64,000 nt of DNA from positions 1 to 64,000 of the forward strand of contig NZ_RFLX01000011.1 of assembly GCF_003696345.1 (NCBI RefSeq). The letters run 5' to 3'. Within the stretch, counting starts at the first letter, position 1, and each line of letters opens with the position of its first letter. The stretch comes from Teichococcus wenyumeiae. GTDB taxonomy: Bacteria; Pseudomonadota; Alphaproteobacteria; Acetobacterales; Acetobacteraceae. The notes beneath the pieces were generated by a model that worked only from the letters and a program-made list of their open reading frames with translations, was not told the DNA's origin and ran no database searches. This document shows positions 20,780 through 27,731 of this stretch, in pieces. A program made the position numbers and the translations under genes.

Positions 20780-21126
20780 CGCGGCGCCAGCCTTCCGCGC
20801 CAGCCAGCCGTGGCGCGGCCATTGACCCGCGCAAGGCGGCCCTGAGCCGGATCGCCGAACTGATTGCGCGCGGCTACGACGCCAGCCGTCTGCGGCGGGA
20901 AGCCGAGGCGGTGATCGCCAGCCTCAGCGGCACCATGGACAGCAACGAACTTCGCGACGTGCTGGACGAGGTGCGGGAACAGCTGGAAGCCGGCGTGGAA
21001 GCGGCGGAAGAGCAGGCCAGCGAGATCGATAGCGACGACAAGGTCTCGACACGCAACGTCCAGCGCATGGTCGGAGCCATGACGGCGGCGCGGGACGCTT
21101 TCGGCAGGGCCGCCAGCGCCCTCTGA
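20767..21126 (+). CDS. Small helical protein of unknown function
   Basis: A 119-residue protein with no family that I recognise. The first 20 residues are basic and Ser/Ala/Pro-rich and probably disordered. The rest looks alpha-helical, with an acidic, coiled-coil-like stretch (DVLDEVREQLEAGVEAAEEQ) around residues 65-85 and a short amphipathic C-terminal helix. There is no signal peptide or membrane segment. It stands alone, 63 bp after the monooxygenase, with a good AGGAG at 7 nt spacing, and its translation start lies within a large inverted repeat. Base composition and codon use match the neighbours. It is a plausible real gene because the frame, ribosome site and spacing agree. Confidence 0.7.
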   Translation: MSRSSRRQPSAPASRGAAIDPRKAALSRIAELIARGYDASRLRREAEAVIASLSGTMDSNELRDVLDEVREQLEAGVEAAEEQASEIDSDDKVSTRNVQRMVGAMTAARDAFGRAASAL

Positions 21127-21270
21127 CGGCAGGCCCCGAAGGCGGGCGGAAAGCGGCGGGATGCGGCGGCCGTGAGGCTGGCGGCGGGATCATGCAGAAA
21201 GCTCCGATCCCCGCGTCACTTTTCGGCGGAAGCTGCGTTAAGCAGCCACCACCTTACCGGGACCTGTACC

Positions 21271-21525
21271 ATGGGAATCATCATCACCATCATCATCGGC
21301 TTCGTGGCCGGGCTTATTGCGAAGTTTCTCATGCCGGGCCGTGATCCTGGCGGCTTCATTATCACCACCCTTCTGGGCATCGTCGGTGCCGTGGTCGCCA
21401 CCTATCTGGGCCAGGCTCTCGGCTGGTATCGGGCGGACCAGGGGGCCGGCTTCATCGGTGCTGTTGTCGGCGCCGTCATCCTCCTGGCGATCTATCGGAT
21501 GGTGATCCGCCGCCGCACGCCCTGA
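21271..21525 (+). CDS. GlsB/YeaQ/YmgE-family small membrane protein
   Basis: An 84-residue protein with three hydrophobic segments joined by glycine-rich turns (MGIIITIIIGFVAGLIAKF, then GGFIITTLLGIVGAVVATYLG, then GFIGAVVGAVILLAIYRM). This is the transglycosylase-associated/GlsB-YeaQ family of small inner-membrane proteins, often induced in general stress; the biochemical role is unknown. The start at 21271 matches the family N-terminus, and the longer frame from 21172 does not. It has its own spacer upstream and a terminator downstream, so it is probably monocistronic. Confidence 0.88.
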   Translation: MGIIITIIIGFVAGLIAKFLMPGRDPGGFIITTLLGIVGAVVATYLGQALGWYRADQGAGFIGAVVGAVILLAIYRMVIRRRTP

Positions 21526-21544
21526 TCCGGGCACGGCCTTTTTT
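21512..21544 (+). terminator. Intrinsic terminator after the GlsB-family gene
   Basis: A two-part stem (GCCG at 21512 with CGGC at 21534, and GCCC at 21519 with GGGC at 21529) is followed directly by CTTTTTT (21538-21544), the clearest U-tract in the window. The stem starts within the last codons of the gene. Confidence 0.6.
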
Positions 21545-21561
21545 CTGACGTGCTGACCAGT

Positions 21562-21584
21562 GCCGCGGCATCACCTGCCGCGGC
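21562..21584. repeat. 9-bp perfect inverted repeat
   Basis: GCCGCGGCA (21562-21570), loop TCACC, TGCCGCGGC (21576-21584). It lies just past the T-run of the GlsB-family terminator and may act as a second, back-up transcription barrier. No T-run of its own. Confidence 0.55.
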
Positions 21585-21609
21585 CTGTTGCCATGTGCGT
21601 CGCTGCCTC

Positions 21610-21651
21610 CGCGGCGGATGATCCCTGCATCCATGGCAGGGCTGCGCCGCG
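21610..21651. repeat. Nested stem-loop
   Basis: Outer arms CGCGGCG (21610-21616) and CGCCGCG (21645-21651) are perfect complements, and within them CCCTGC (21623-21628) pairs with GCAGGG (21636-21641). The structure is seen directly; its role is unknown. Confidence 0.5.
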
Positions 21652-21654
21652 AAT

Positions 21655-21689
21655 AGTTAGTTTGCTAATCAATCAATCCGATCCTAACT
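21655..21689. promoter_or_regulatory. Candidate operator of the exporter operon
   Basis: AGTTAG (21655-21660) and CTAACT (21684-21689) form a 35-bp dyad, and TTAG-TTTG-CTAA (21657-21668) is a smaller dyad within the left half. The A/T content is far above the surroundings. AaeXAB-type operons are controlled by LysR proteins in enterobacteria, and this one has a TetR gene at its end, so either type might bind here. Confidence 0.35.
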
Positions 21690-21909
21690 GACGCCGCATG
21701 CATCCCGGCTCATGCGTCCCGGCCGCCACGCTCCGGCGGGGCCTTATCCTACCTGACCCGTTTCCAGGCGCGCCCCCATCCGCCATTGCCGTGTCACGGC
21801 AGGGTCAGGCGCGCCTACGACGCCCTGGTTGCGAACTCATGCCTGAGCCGCGCGTTCTGCCGCAGATCGGGCGGGCACCATGCCCCCGCCATGCCGGGAG
21901 CCCAGGTTC

Positions 21910-24045
21910 ATGAGCGCCACGCAGCAGAGCGCTCCGGCGGCAAGGCCTGCCACCAGCAATACCGCCGGGGTCACGCTCGCCGAGGTTGGCCGCCGGCTCC
22001 GCCCGCGCCTGCCGGTGCTGCCGGTGGGGTGGGGGCAGGTCTTTCGGACGCTGCTGGCCTTCACGATCGCCCTCTACGCCGCTTATGCGCTGGAGTTGGA
22101 CAGCCCTTCCTCGGCGGGCATGACGGTTCTGATCGTGGCCGGCGCCTCTCGCGGCGCGGTGCTGTCCAAGAGCCTTTACCGTGCGCTTGGTACGGTGGTG
22201 GGTGCTGGCGTCTCGGTGGCGCTGGTGGCCTGGTTCGCCCAGGCGCCCTGGCTCTTCATCATCGGCTTCGCCATCTGGCTGGGGCTCTGCACCTTCCTGG
22301 CCTCGCTGCTGCGCTACTTCCGCAGCTATGGCGCGGTGCTGGCGGGCTATACCATCGCCCTTGTCGCCCTGGCGGCGGTGCAGGACCCGGAGAATGTCTT
22401 CCACCTGGCCATGGCGCGCATCGCGGTGGTCAGCCTGGGCGTCTTTGTCACCGCGCTGGTCTTCCTGGCGACGGACCGTGGCCCTGGTGCCGGGCAGGTG
22501 GCGGCCGGCATCACCCGGCTGGTGGCGGCGGTTGGCGGGCTGACCCGGCAGGCGCTGGAGCAGGGCGATGTCGCCGCCCTGCGGGCGACGCGCAGCAGGG
22601 TGGCGGGCGAGCTGACGGCGCTGGACCAGACGGTGGAATTCGTCTCGGTCGAGGATACCGGCTTCGGCCGTCATGCCGATGCCATCCGCCTGGCCGTCGC
22701 CGAACTTTTCGCCATGCTGACGGCGGGGCAGCGCACCGGGCGGCTGCTGGCCAGCCCGGCCCTGGCGCATGACCCACGCATCCCGGCGATGCGGCTGCGC
22801 CTGATGGACCTGGCCACCCGCATGGAGGCCCTGGCCCCCGGCACCGGCTTCGACGACCTCCACCGCGATGCCCGCGCCGCTCAGGCCGAGGCCGCGCAGG
22901 CCACCGGGGCGTGCCGCGACCTCGCCGTGCTGGCGGCTTTAGAGCGCGCCGATGCCATGCTGCGCCAGATGGTGCGCATCCTGGATGCCCTGGCGGACCT
23001 GCGGGAGGACCGACCAAGCAGCCCGGCCCTACGCCTGCGGGTCTATTCCAACCCCGTCACCGCCGCCCGCAACGGCACCCGCGCCGCGCTGGCGGTCTTT
23101 CTCGGCGGTGCCTTCTGGCTGGTCAGCGGCTGGTCCGCCGGCGCCAATATCCTGACCATGCTGGGGCCAATGTGCGCGCTGCTGGCCACCACGGACAGCG
23201 CCGCCGCCGCCAGCATCGGCTTCTTCAAGGGGCTTTGCCTCGCCGTGCCCACCGGCCTCTTCGTCGGCTACGCGCTGCTGCCGATGATGAACAGCTTCCC
23301 GCTGCTGCTGGTCTGTACGCTGCCCTTCCTGCTGGTGGCCATCCGCCTGGCGCAGCAGCCGAGGTTCATGGGCATCGCCACCGCCTTCCAGATCTTCTTC
23401 ATGGCCACCATCTCGCCCGGCAATCCCATGAGCTACCATCTCGCCACCGCCCTGGATGGCGCCTTCGCCAACCTGATCGGCGGCGCCTGCGGCGTGCTGG
23501 CCTTCCGCGTGCTGCTGCCGCCGGACCCGGTGGCCGAAGCGCGGGTGCTGCAGCGGTCCCTGGTCAAGGCGGTGCGCCGCGTGGCCCTGAAGCCGCTGAT
23601 GCCCTGGCTGGTCTGGGAACATCTGCAGCACCAGAAGCTGGTGCGCCTGTCCCGCCGCCTGGCCGCTATCGCCCCGTCGCGGCGCGGCGACGCCATCAGC
23701 GACGGCGGTGCGGCGGTGCTGATCGGCCGCGCGCTGATCCGCGCGCGGCTCATCGCCATGCGGCCGGACATGCCGCCCGCGGGCGCTGCCCTGGTCGCCC
23801 GCGGCGTCGGTGCCTTCCGCCAACTGCGCGAGGCGCCGGAGGCTGTCGCCGCCGAGGCCCGCCGCGCCGCCGCCGATCTTGCGGCGCTGGAGGAGGCCAA
23901 CCCCAGCACCTTACACGCCGCCGCCATGCTGCATGAGGCGGCCTCCATCCTGGCGGAACGCCCGCATTTCTTCCTGCGCGGCCATGACTGGCTGGCCGAA
24001 CGCCCCGCGCCGCCAGCCGCCGCCAGCGCGGGAGCGCCCGCCTGA
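21910..24045 (+). CDS. FUSC-family aromatic acid exporter, AaeB-like
   Basis: A 711-residue inner-membrane protein of the FUSC/AaeB family. Two hydrophobic bundles are seen at about residues 45-180 and 385-520, each followed by a long soluble helical part, the usual FUSC architecture. Relatives export hydroxylated aromatic carboxylic acids such as 4-hydroxybenzoate as a relief valve, with a membrane fusion partner. The next two genes encode the AaeX-like small protein and the AaeA-like fusion protein, supporting this role. The ATG at 21910 gives a plausible short cytoplasmic N-terminus after GGGAG; the stop overlaps the next start (TGATG). Substrate specificity is inferred. Confidence 0.88.
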   Translation: MSATQQSAPAARPATSNTAGVTLAEVGRRLRPRLPVLPVGWGQVFRTLLAFTIALYAAYALELDSPSSAGMTVLIVAGASRGAVLSKSLYRALGTVVGAGVSVALVAWFAQAPWLFIIGFAIWLGLCTFLASLLRYFRSYGAVLAGYTIALVALAAVQDPENVFHLAMARIAVVSLGVFVTALVFLATDRGPGAGQVAAGITRLVAAVGGLTRQALEQGDVAALRATRSRVAGELTALDQTVEFVSVEDTGFGRHADAIRLAVAELFAMLTAGQRTGRLLASPALAHDPRIPAMRLRLMDLATRMEALAPGTGFDDLHRDARAAQAEAAQATGACRDLAVLAALERADAMLRQMVRILDALADLREDRPSSPALRLRVYSNPVTAARNGTRAALAVFLGGAFWLVSGWSAGANILTMLGPMCALLATTDSAAAASIGFFKGLCLAVPTGLFVGYALLPMMNSFPLLLVCTLPFLLVAIRLAQQPRFMGIATAFQIFFMATISPGNPMSYHLATALDGAFANLIGGACGVLAFRVLLPPDPVAEARVLQRSLVKAVRRVALKPLMPWLVWEHLQHQKLVRLSRRLAAIAPSRRGDAISDGGAAVLIGRALIRARLIAMRPDMPPAGAALVARGVGAFRQLREAPEAVAAEARRAAADLAALEEANPSTLHAAAMLHEAASILAERPHFFLRGHDWLAERPAPPAAASAGAPA

Positions 24046-24239
24046 TGCTCTCCGAGATCAACATCGCCGGTGTCTACCTGGCGCCCATCGTGGTCGAGGG
24101 GCTGGTGGGGCTGGCGATCTTCCTGATCTGCCGCTTCCTGCTGGGCCGGTTGGGGCTGCTGCACCGGCTCTGGCACCCCGCGCTCTTTGAGGTCGCCCTG
24201 TTCCTCTCGATCGTCTCCCTGCTCGTCCTGCTCCGGTAG
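24045..24239 (+). CDS. DUF1656 (AaeX-like) small membrane protein
   Basis: A 64-residue protein with two hydrophobic segments (about residues 9-32 and 44-63), matching DUF1656/AaeX. In enterobacteria aaeX always accompanies aaeA and aaeB; its function is unclear. Here it sits between the AaeB-like and AaeA-like genes and starts inside the stop codon of the first. Confidence 0.88.
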   Translation: MLSEINIAGVYLAPIVVEGLVGLAIFLICRFLLGRLGLLHRLWHPALFEVALFLSIVSLLVLLR

Positions 24240-24249
24240 AACCCCCACG

Positions 24250-25170
24250 ATGCGCTTCCTTCAATCCTCCCTCCGCGTCCTTGTCACCCTGGCGGCCGTG
24301 GCCATCGCCGCCGTGCTGGTGGTGGCACTCTGGCGCTCCTACATGCTGGCGCCCTGGACGCGGGACGGGCGTGTGCAGGCGCAGGTCGTCAATGTCGCAC
24401 CCGAGGTGGCTGGGACGGTGGTGCGGGTCCCGGTGCGGGACAACCAGTTCATCCAGCGCGGCGAGGTGCTCTTCGAGATCGACCCCGTCCGGTTCCGCCT
24501 GGCGGTGGAGCAGGCTGAGGCGCAGGTGGAGGGCGCGCGCAACCAGCTGAACTTCGCGCGCTCCGAATCCCACCGGCAGCAGCAGTTGCGCGTCTATGCC
24601 TCCGAGGAAGCGCGGGAGAGGGCGGAGAATGCCGTGCAGGTGGCAGCCGCCAGCCTGGACCAGGCGCAGGCGGCGCTGGACCTCGCCAAGCTCAACCTCG
24701 CGCGGTCCCGTGTCGTGGCGCCGGTGAACGGCTATGTCACCCATCTGCGCCTGCAGGCTGGCAGCTATGTCGCCGCCGGGGCGCCGCAGATCGCCATCGT
24801 GGATTCCGATTCCTTCTGGATCGAAGGATATTTCGAGGAAACCAAGCTGGCCCAGGTGAAGCCCGGCGACCCCGCGCGCGTCCGGCTGATGGGCTATGAC
24901 GTGCCGCTGCAAGGCGAGGTGGAAGGCATCGCGAGGGGCATCAGCGACGCCAATGATGTCAGCAACAACCGTGGCCTGCCAGCGGTGAACCCCGTCTTCA
25001 CATGGGTCCGTCTGGCGCAGCGCATCCCGGTGCGGGTGGCCATCCGGGAAGTGCCGCCGGAGGTGACGCTGGTGGTGGGCATGACCGCTTCCGTGGCCGT
25101 GGGGCCGGAGAGCGAAAAGCCGGCGGGCCTCGGCGGGCAGATGCTGGAATGGCTGCGTGACCGGTTGTGA
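24250..25170 (+). CDS. HlyD-family membrane fusion protein, AaeA-like
   Basis: A 306-residue periplasmic adaptor. A single N-terminal membrane anchor spans about residues 11-30. It is followed by a lipoyl/barrel-sandwich half (NVAPEVAGTVVRVPVRDNQ), a helical hairpin rich in Gln/Glu/Ala, the second lipoyl half (VVAPVNGYVTHLRLQAGSYV) and a beta-barrel. This is the AaeA/EmrA layout, and it would link the FUSC exporter to an outer membrane channel, which is not encoded nearby. The start at 24250 lies 10 bp after the AaeX-like stop. Confidence 0.9.
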   Translation: MRFLQSSLRVLVTLAAVAIAAVLVVALWRSYMLAPWTRDGRVQAQVVNVAPEVAGTVVRVPVRDNQFIQRGEVLFEIDPVRFRLAVEQAEAQVEGARNQLNFARSESHRQQQLRVYASEEARERAENAVQVAAASLDQAQAALDLAKLNLARSRVVAPVNGYVTHLRLQAGSYVAAGAPQIAIVDSDSFWIEGYFEETKLAQVKPGDPARVRLMGYDVPLQGEVEGIARGISDANDVSNNRGLPAVNPVFTWVRLAQRIPVRVAIREVPPEVTLVVGMTASVAVGPESEKPAGLGGQMLEWLRDRL

Positions 25171-25249
25171 CGCACAACTGTCACACTCTCGAATCCCGCG
25201 CGTTCCTTGCTATATGTGACGGCAATAAGACTGAATAACGAGAGCGGAA

Positions 25250-25876
25250 ATGGCACGGCCGCGCGAGTTCGACCCAGAGGAAGCCCTGCAGGCTGCACTG
25301 ATGCAGTTCTGGCAGAAGGGCTATGAGGGCACCAGCATCGCCGATCTGACGGCGGCGATGGGCATCACCAAGCCCAGCCTTTACGCCTGCTTTGGCAACA
25401 AGGAAGAACTCTTCCGCAAGGCGCTGGACAGCTACGAGGCGCGCTACCGCGCCATATCCGATGCCGCCCTGGCCGAGCCCGATACACGCAGGGCGGTGGA
25501 GCGGCTGTTGCAGGGTTATGCCGACCTGCTGACCCGCCAGGGCATGCCGCATGGCTGCCTGGGCCTGAACGGCGCCATCGCCTGCTCTCCGGACAGCGAG
25601 TCGGTGCGGCAGGAACTGATCCACCGCCGCCTGGAGGCCGAGGCCGTGGTGGCACGGCGGCTGGAGCGGGCGCGGGAGGAAGGCGACCTTCCCGCCGATG
25701 CCAGCCCTGATGCCCTGGCGCGCTACCTGATGGCGGTGGCCATGGGCCTGGCCGTGCAGGCCAAGGCGGGCGCGACGCGGGAGATGCTGGGCGAGGTGGT
25801 GGAACTCACCATGGCCGGTTGGCCCGGCGGTACCCGGCGCCGCCCGGCCGAGGCACTGGCGTCGGCAGAGGCCTGA
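25250..25876 (+). CDS. TetR/AcrR-family regulator
   Basis: A 208-residue regulator. The N-terminal helix-turn-helix spans about residues 10-55, with the recognition region MGITKPSLYACFGNKEELF, and is followed by a helical ligand-binding domain (TetR_C) with LTRQGMPHGCLG. It follows the AaeA-like gene after 79 bp on the same strand and probably controls the exporter operon, its own gene, or both. The spacer holds two nested inverted repeats (GTCAC/GTGAC at 25180-25220 and CTCTCG/CGAGAG at 25186-25244) that could be binding sites. The inducer is unknown; aromatic acids are a natural guess. Confidence 0.9.
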   Translation: MARPREFDPEEALQAALMQFWQKGYEGTSIADLTAAMGITKPSLYACFGNKEELFRKALDSYEARYRAISDAALAEPDTRRAVERLLQGYADLLTRQGMPHGCLGLNGAIACSPDSESVRQELIHRRLEAEAVVARRLERAREEGDLPADASPDALARYLMAVAMGLAVQAKAGATREMLGEVVELTMAGWPGGTRRRPAEALASAEA

Positions 25877-25882
25877 CGCCCT

Positions 25883-26479
25883 TCACGCCTCGGCGGCGGG
25901 AAGGGCCATGGCCAGCAATGCGTCGCTGCTGCGTTCCAGCACCCTGGCAGCCTCTTCATTGCCCAGATAGGGCGCGGCGGAGAAGGCACCCTCCACCAGC
26001 AGCAACAGGGTGTCACCCAGCATGGCCGGGTCGGCGGCACCGGCCTCGGCGCAAATCTGCCGCAGGTCTTCACGCGTCTTCAGCTTGTGCGCATCGGCCA
26101 CCTTGCGGGCGGGGTGTTCTGGGTCCGGGAATTCCGCAATGGCAAGACCTACTGAGCAGCCACGGAAGCCAGGGGTGCGCAGCGCTTCCACCGCCGCAGC
26201 GATGCAGGCCGCCGGCCGTTCGCGCGGCGGCACCGCGGGGTCGGAGGCGCGGCTGATCAGGCAGGTCTGATCCTCGCATTCCTCACGCAGGATGGCCGCG
26301 ATTAGTTCATCCTTGGAAGGATAGGCGCGGTAGAGGCTGATCTTGGTGGTGCCGGCCATGCGGCATAGCTCCTCCACCCCCGTCGCCCGGATGCCCTGTC
26401 GGTAGAACAGGTCCTTCGCCACCGTTCTCAGCCTCTGTGCAGCCGGGCTGCGTGGCTTGGTGGTCATGGCATCCGTCAC
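25883..26479 (-). CDS. TetR/AcrR-family repressor of the RND pump
   Basis: A 198-residue TetR-type regulator with N-terminal helix-turn-helix at about residues 12-57 (ATGVEELCRMAGTTKISLYR, then KDELIAAILREE) and a C-terminal helical effector domain. It is transcribed away from the RND pump genes that begin at 26597, and the 117-bp space between them holds two palindromes suited to a TetR dimer, so local repression of the pump and autoregulation are likely. I prefer the GTG start at 26479, which has GGGAG at 7 nt spacing; the ATG at 26467 is the alternative. It ends 6 bp from the convergent TetR gene. Confidence 0.9.
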   Translation of the reverse strand: MTDAMTTKPRSPAAQRLRTVAKDLFYRQGIRATGVEELCRMAGTTKISLYRAYPSKDELIAAILREECEDQTCLISRASDPAVPPRERPAACIAAAVEALRTPGFRGCSVGLAIAEFPDPEHPARKVADAHKLKTREDLRQICAEAGAADPAMLGDTLLLLVEGAFSAAPYLGNEEAARVLERSSDALLAMALPAAEA

Positions 26480-26531
26480 AGGCGCTCTCCCGCTCGTGTT
26501 CCCAGGGCCAGGAATGCGGCCCCTTGCAATT

Positions 26532-26574
26532 ATACCGATCGGTATGTATCCCTTGATACGAACCGGTCGGTATC
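26532..26574. promoter_or_regulatory. Two palindromic TetR-type operators between repressor and RND pump
   Basis: ATACCGATCGGTAT (26532-26545) is a perfect 14-bp palindrome. A second copy with the same half-site, GATAC....ACCGGT....GTATC (26555-26574), is a 20-bp dyad with two mismatched pairs. The centres are 26 bp apart, and the second site ends 22 bp before the pump start codon. Shared half-site, symmetry and position in a divergent tetR-pump spacer make binding by the adjacent TetR protein likely. Confidence 0.75.
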
Positions 26575-26596
26575 ATCCGGCCTCCGGAAATAGACC

Positions 26597-27718
26597 ATGC
26601 CCATCTCCTTCCGCAAGACCCTGGCCTCGATGGCCTTCGTCCTCGCCCTGCCAGCCGCCCCCGTGCTGGCCCAACCCGCGCCGCCCACCGTCACCGTCGC
26701 CGAGCCGCTGCGCCGCGACATCACGGAATGGGAGGAGCATATCGCCCGGCTGGAACCCTCGGCCCGCGTGGAACTGCGCCCGCGTGTCTCCGGCTTGGTG
26801 GAGCAGGTGCATTTCCGTGACGGGCAGGTGGTCCGCGCGGGCGACCTGCTCTTCACCATCGACAAGCGGCCCTTCGAGATCGCGGTGCTCAGTGCCGAGG
26901 CGGAACTGGCCCGTGCCCAGGCGCGCCTGGACCTCGCGCGCCAGGACATCCGCCGCACCACGCCGCTGGTGCAGGACCGCATCGCGCCGCAGGCGCAGCT
27001 CGACACCCGCCGCGCCGCCGAGCGTGAGGCCGAGGCCCAACTGGCCGATGCCCGCGCCAAGCTGCAGCAAGCGCAGCTGGAACTGACCTGGACCGAGGTG
27101 CGCGCGCCGCAGCCCGGCCGGGCCTCCGACCGCCGCGTCGATGCCGGCAACCTGGTGCAGGCCAGCACGACGCTGCTGACCACCATCCTGACGCTGGACC
27201 CGATCTACGCCACCTTCGACATGAGCGAGGCCGATTACCTGCGCCTCGCCCGTGACGGCGGCGCCCGTGCGGGGGCCGAGGCGCCCGATATCCGCCTGAA
27301 GCTGGCCGATGAGGCTGGCTGGGACCGCCAGGGCAAGCTGAACTTCCTGGACACCGAGCTGCGTGCCCGCTCCGGCACCATCCGCGCCCGGGCGCTGCTG
27401 CCCAATCAGGATCTGTTCCTGACGCCCGGCGTCTTTGCCCGCCTGCGCCTGCCGGTGGGGCAGGGTGAGACGCTGCTGATACCCGATGCCGCCATCGCCG
27501 CCGATCAGGCCGCCCGCGTGGTCATGACCGTCTCCGCCGATGGCACGGTGGTGGCCAAGCCGGTGACGCTGGGCCCCATCGTGGATGGGCTGCGCGTGGT
27601 GCGCAGCGGCCTTTCGCCCAAGGACCAGGTGATCGTCGCCGGGCTGCATCTCGCCCGCCCGGGCACGCGCGTGACGGCGGAGGCACAGCCCCCCGGCCGC
27701 CTCGCCCAGGCACAATGA
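26597..27718 (+). CDS. RND efflux periplasmic adaptor subunit
   Basis: A 373-residue membrane fusion protein. A Sec signal peptide ends near residue 25 (APVLAQ). The mature part follows the MexE/AcrA order: a lipoyl half (VELRPRVSGLVEQVHF), an alpha hairpin (AEAELARAQARLDLARQDI), the second lipoyl half, a beta-barrel and a membrane-proximal domain. There is no lipobox cysteine. It is transcribed with the RND pump gene 13 bp downstream and is controlled, by inference, by the divergent TetR protein. Confidence 0.92.
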   Translation: MPISFRKTLASMAFVLALPAAPVLAQPAPPTVTVAEPLRRDITEWEEHIARLEPSARVELRPRVSGLVEQVHFRDGQVVRAGDLLFTIDKRPFEIAVLSAEAELARAQARLDLARQDIRRTTPLVQDRIAPQAQLDTRRAAEREAEAQLADARAKLQQAQLELTWTEVRAPQPGRASDRRVDAGNLVQASTTLLTTILTLDPIYATFDMSEADYLRLARDGGARAGAEAPDIRLKLADEAGWDRQGKLNFLDTELRARSGTIRARALLPNQDLFLTPGVFARLRLPVGQGETLLIPDAAIAADQAARVVMTVSADGTVVAKPVTLGPIVDGLRVVRSGLSPKDQVIVAGLHLARPGTRVTAEAQPPGRLAQAQ

Positions 27719-27731
27719 AGGAGCGGGTGCC

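Larger units (their letters stand above)
21526..21909. other. Intergenic region upstream of the aromatic acid exporter operon
   Basis: A 384-bp spacer with no convincing gene. After the terminator it contains a 9-bp perfect hairpin (21562-21584), a nested hairpin with 7-bp outer and 6-bp inner stems (21610-21651), and an A/T-rich segment with the inverted repeats TTAG/CTAA and AGTTAG/CTAACT (21655-21689). The last part is the best candidate for promoter and operator of the exporter operon. Confidence 0.55.

Noticed and set aside
21214-21239. General-stress (EcfG-type) promoter upstream of the GlsB-family gene
   Set aside because: A CGTT element is present at 21236-21239, but no GGAAC stands at the required distance upstream.
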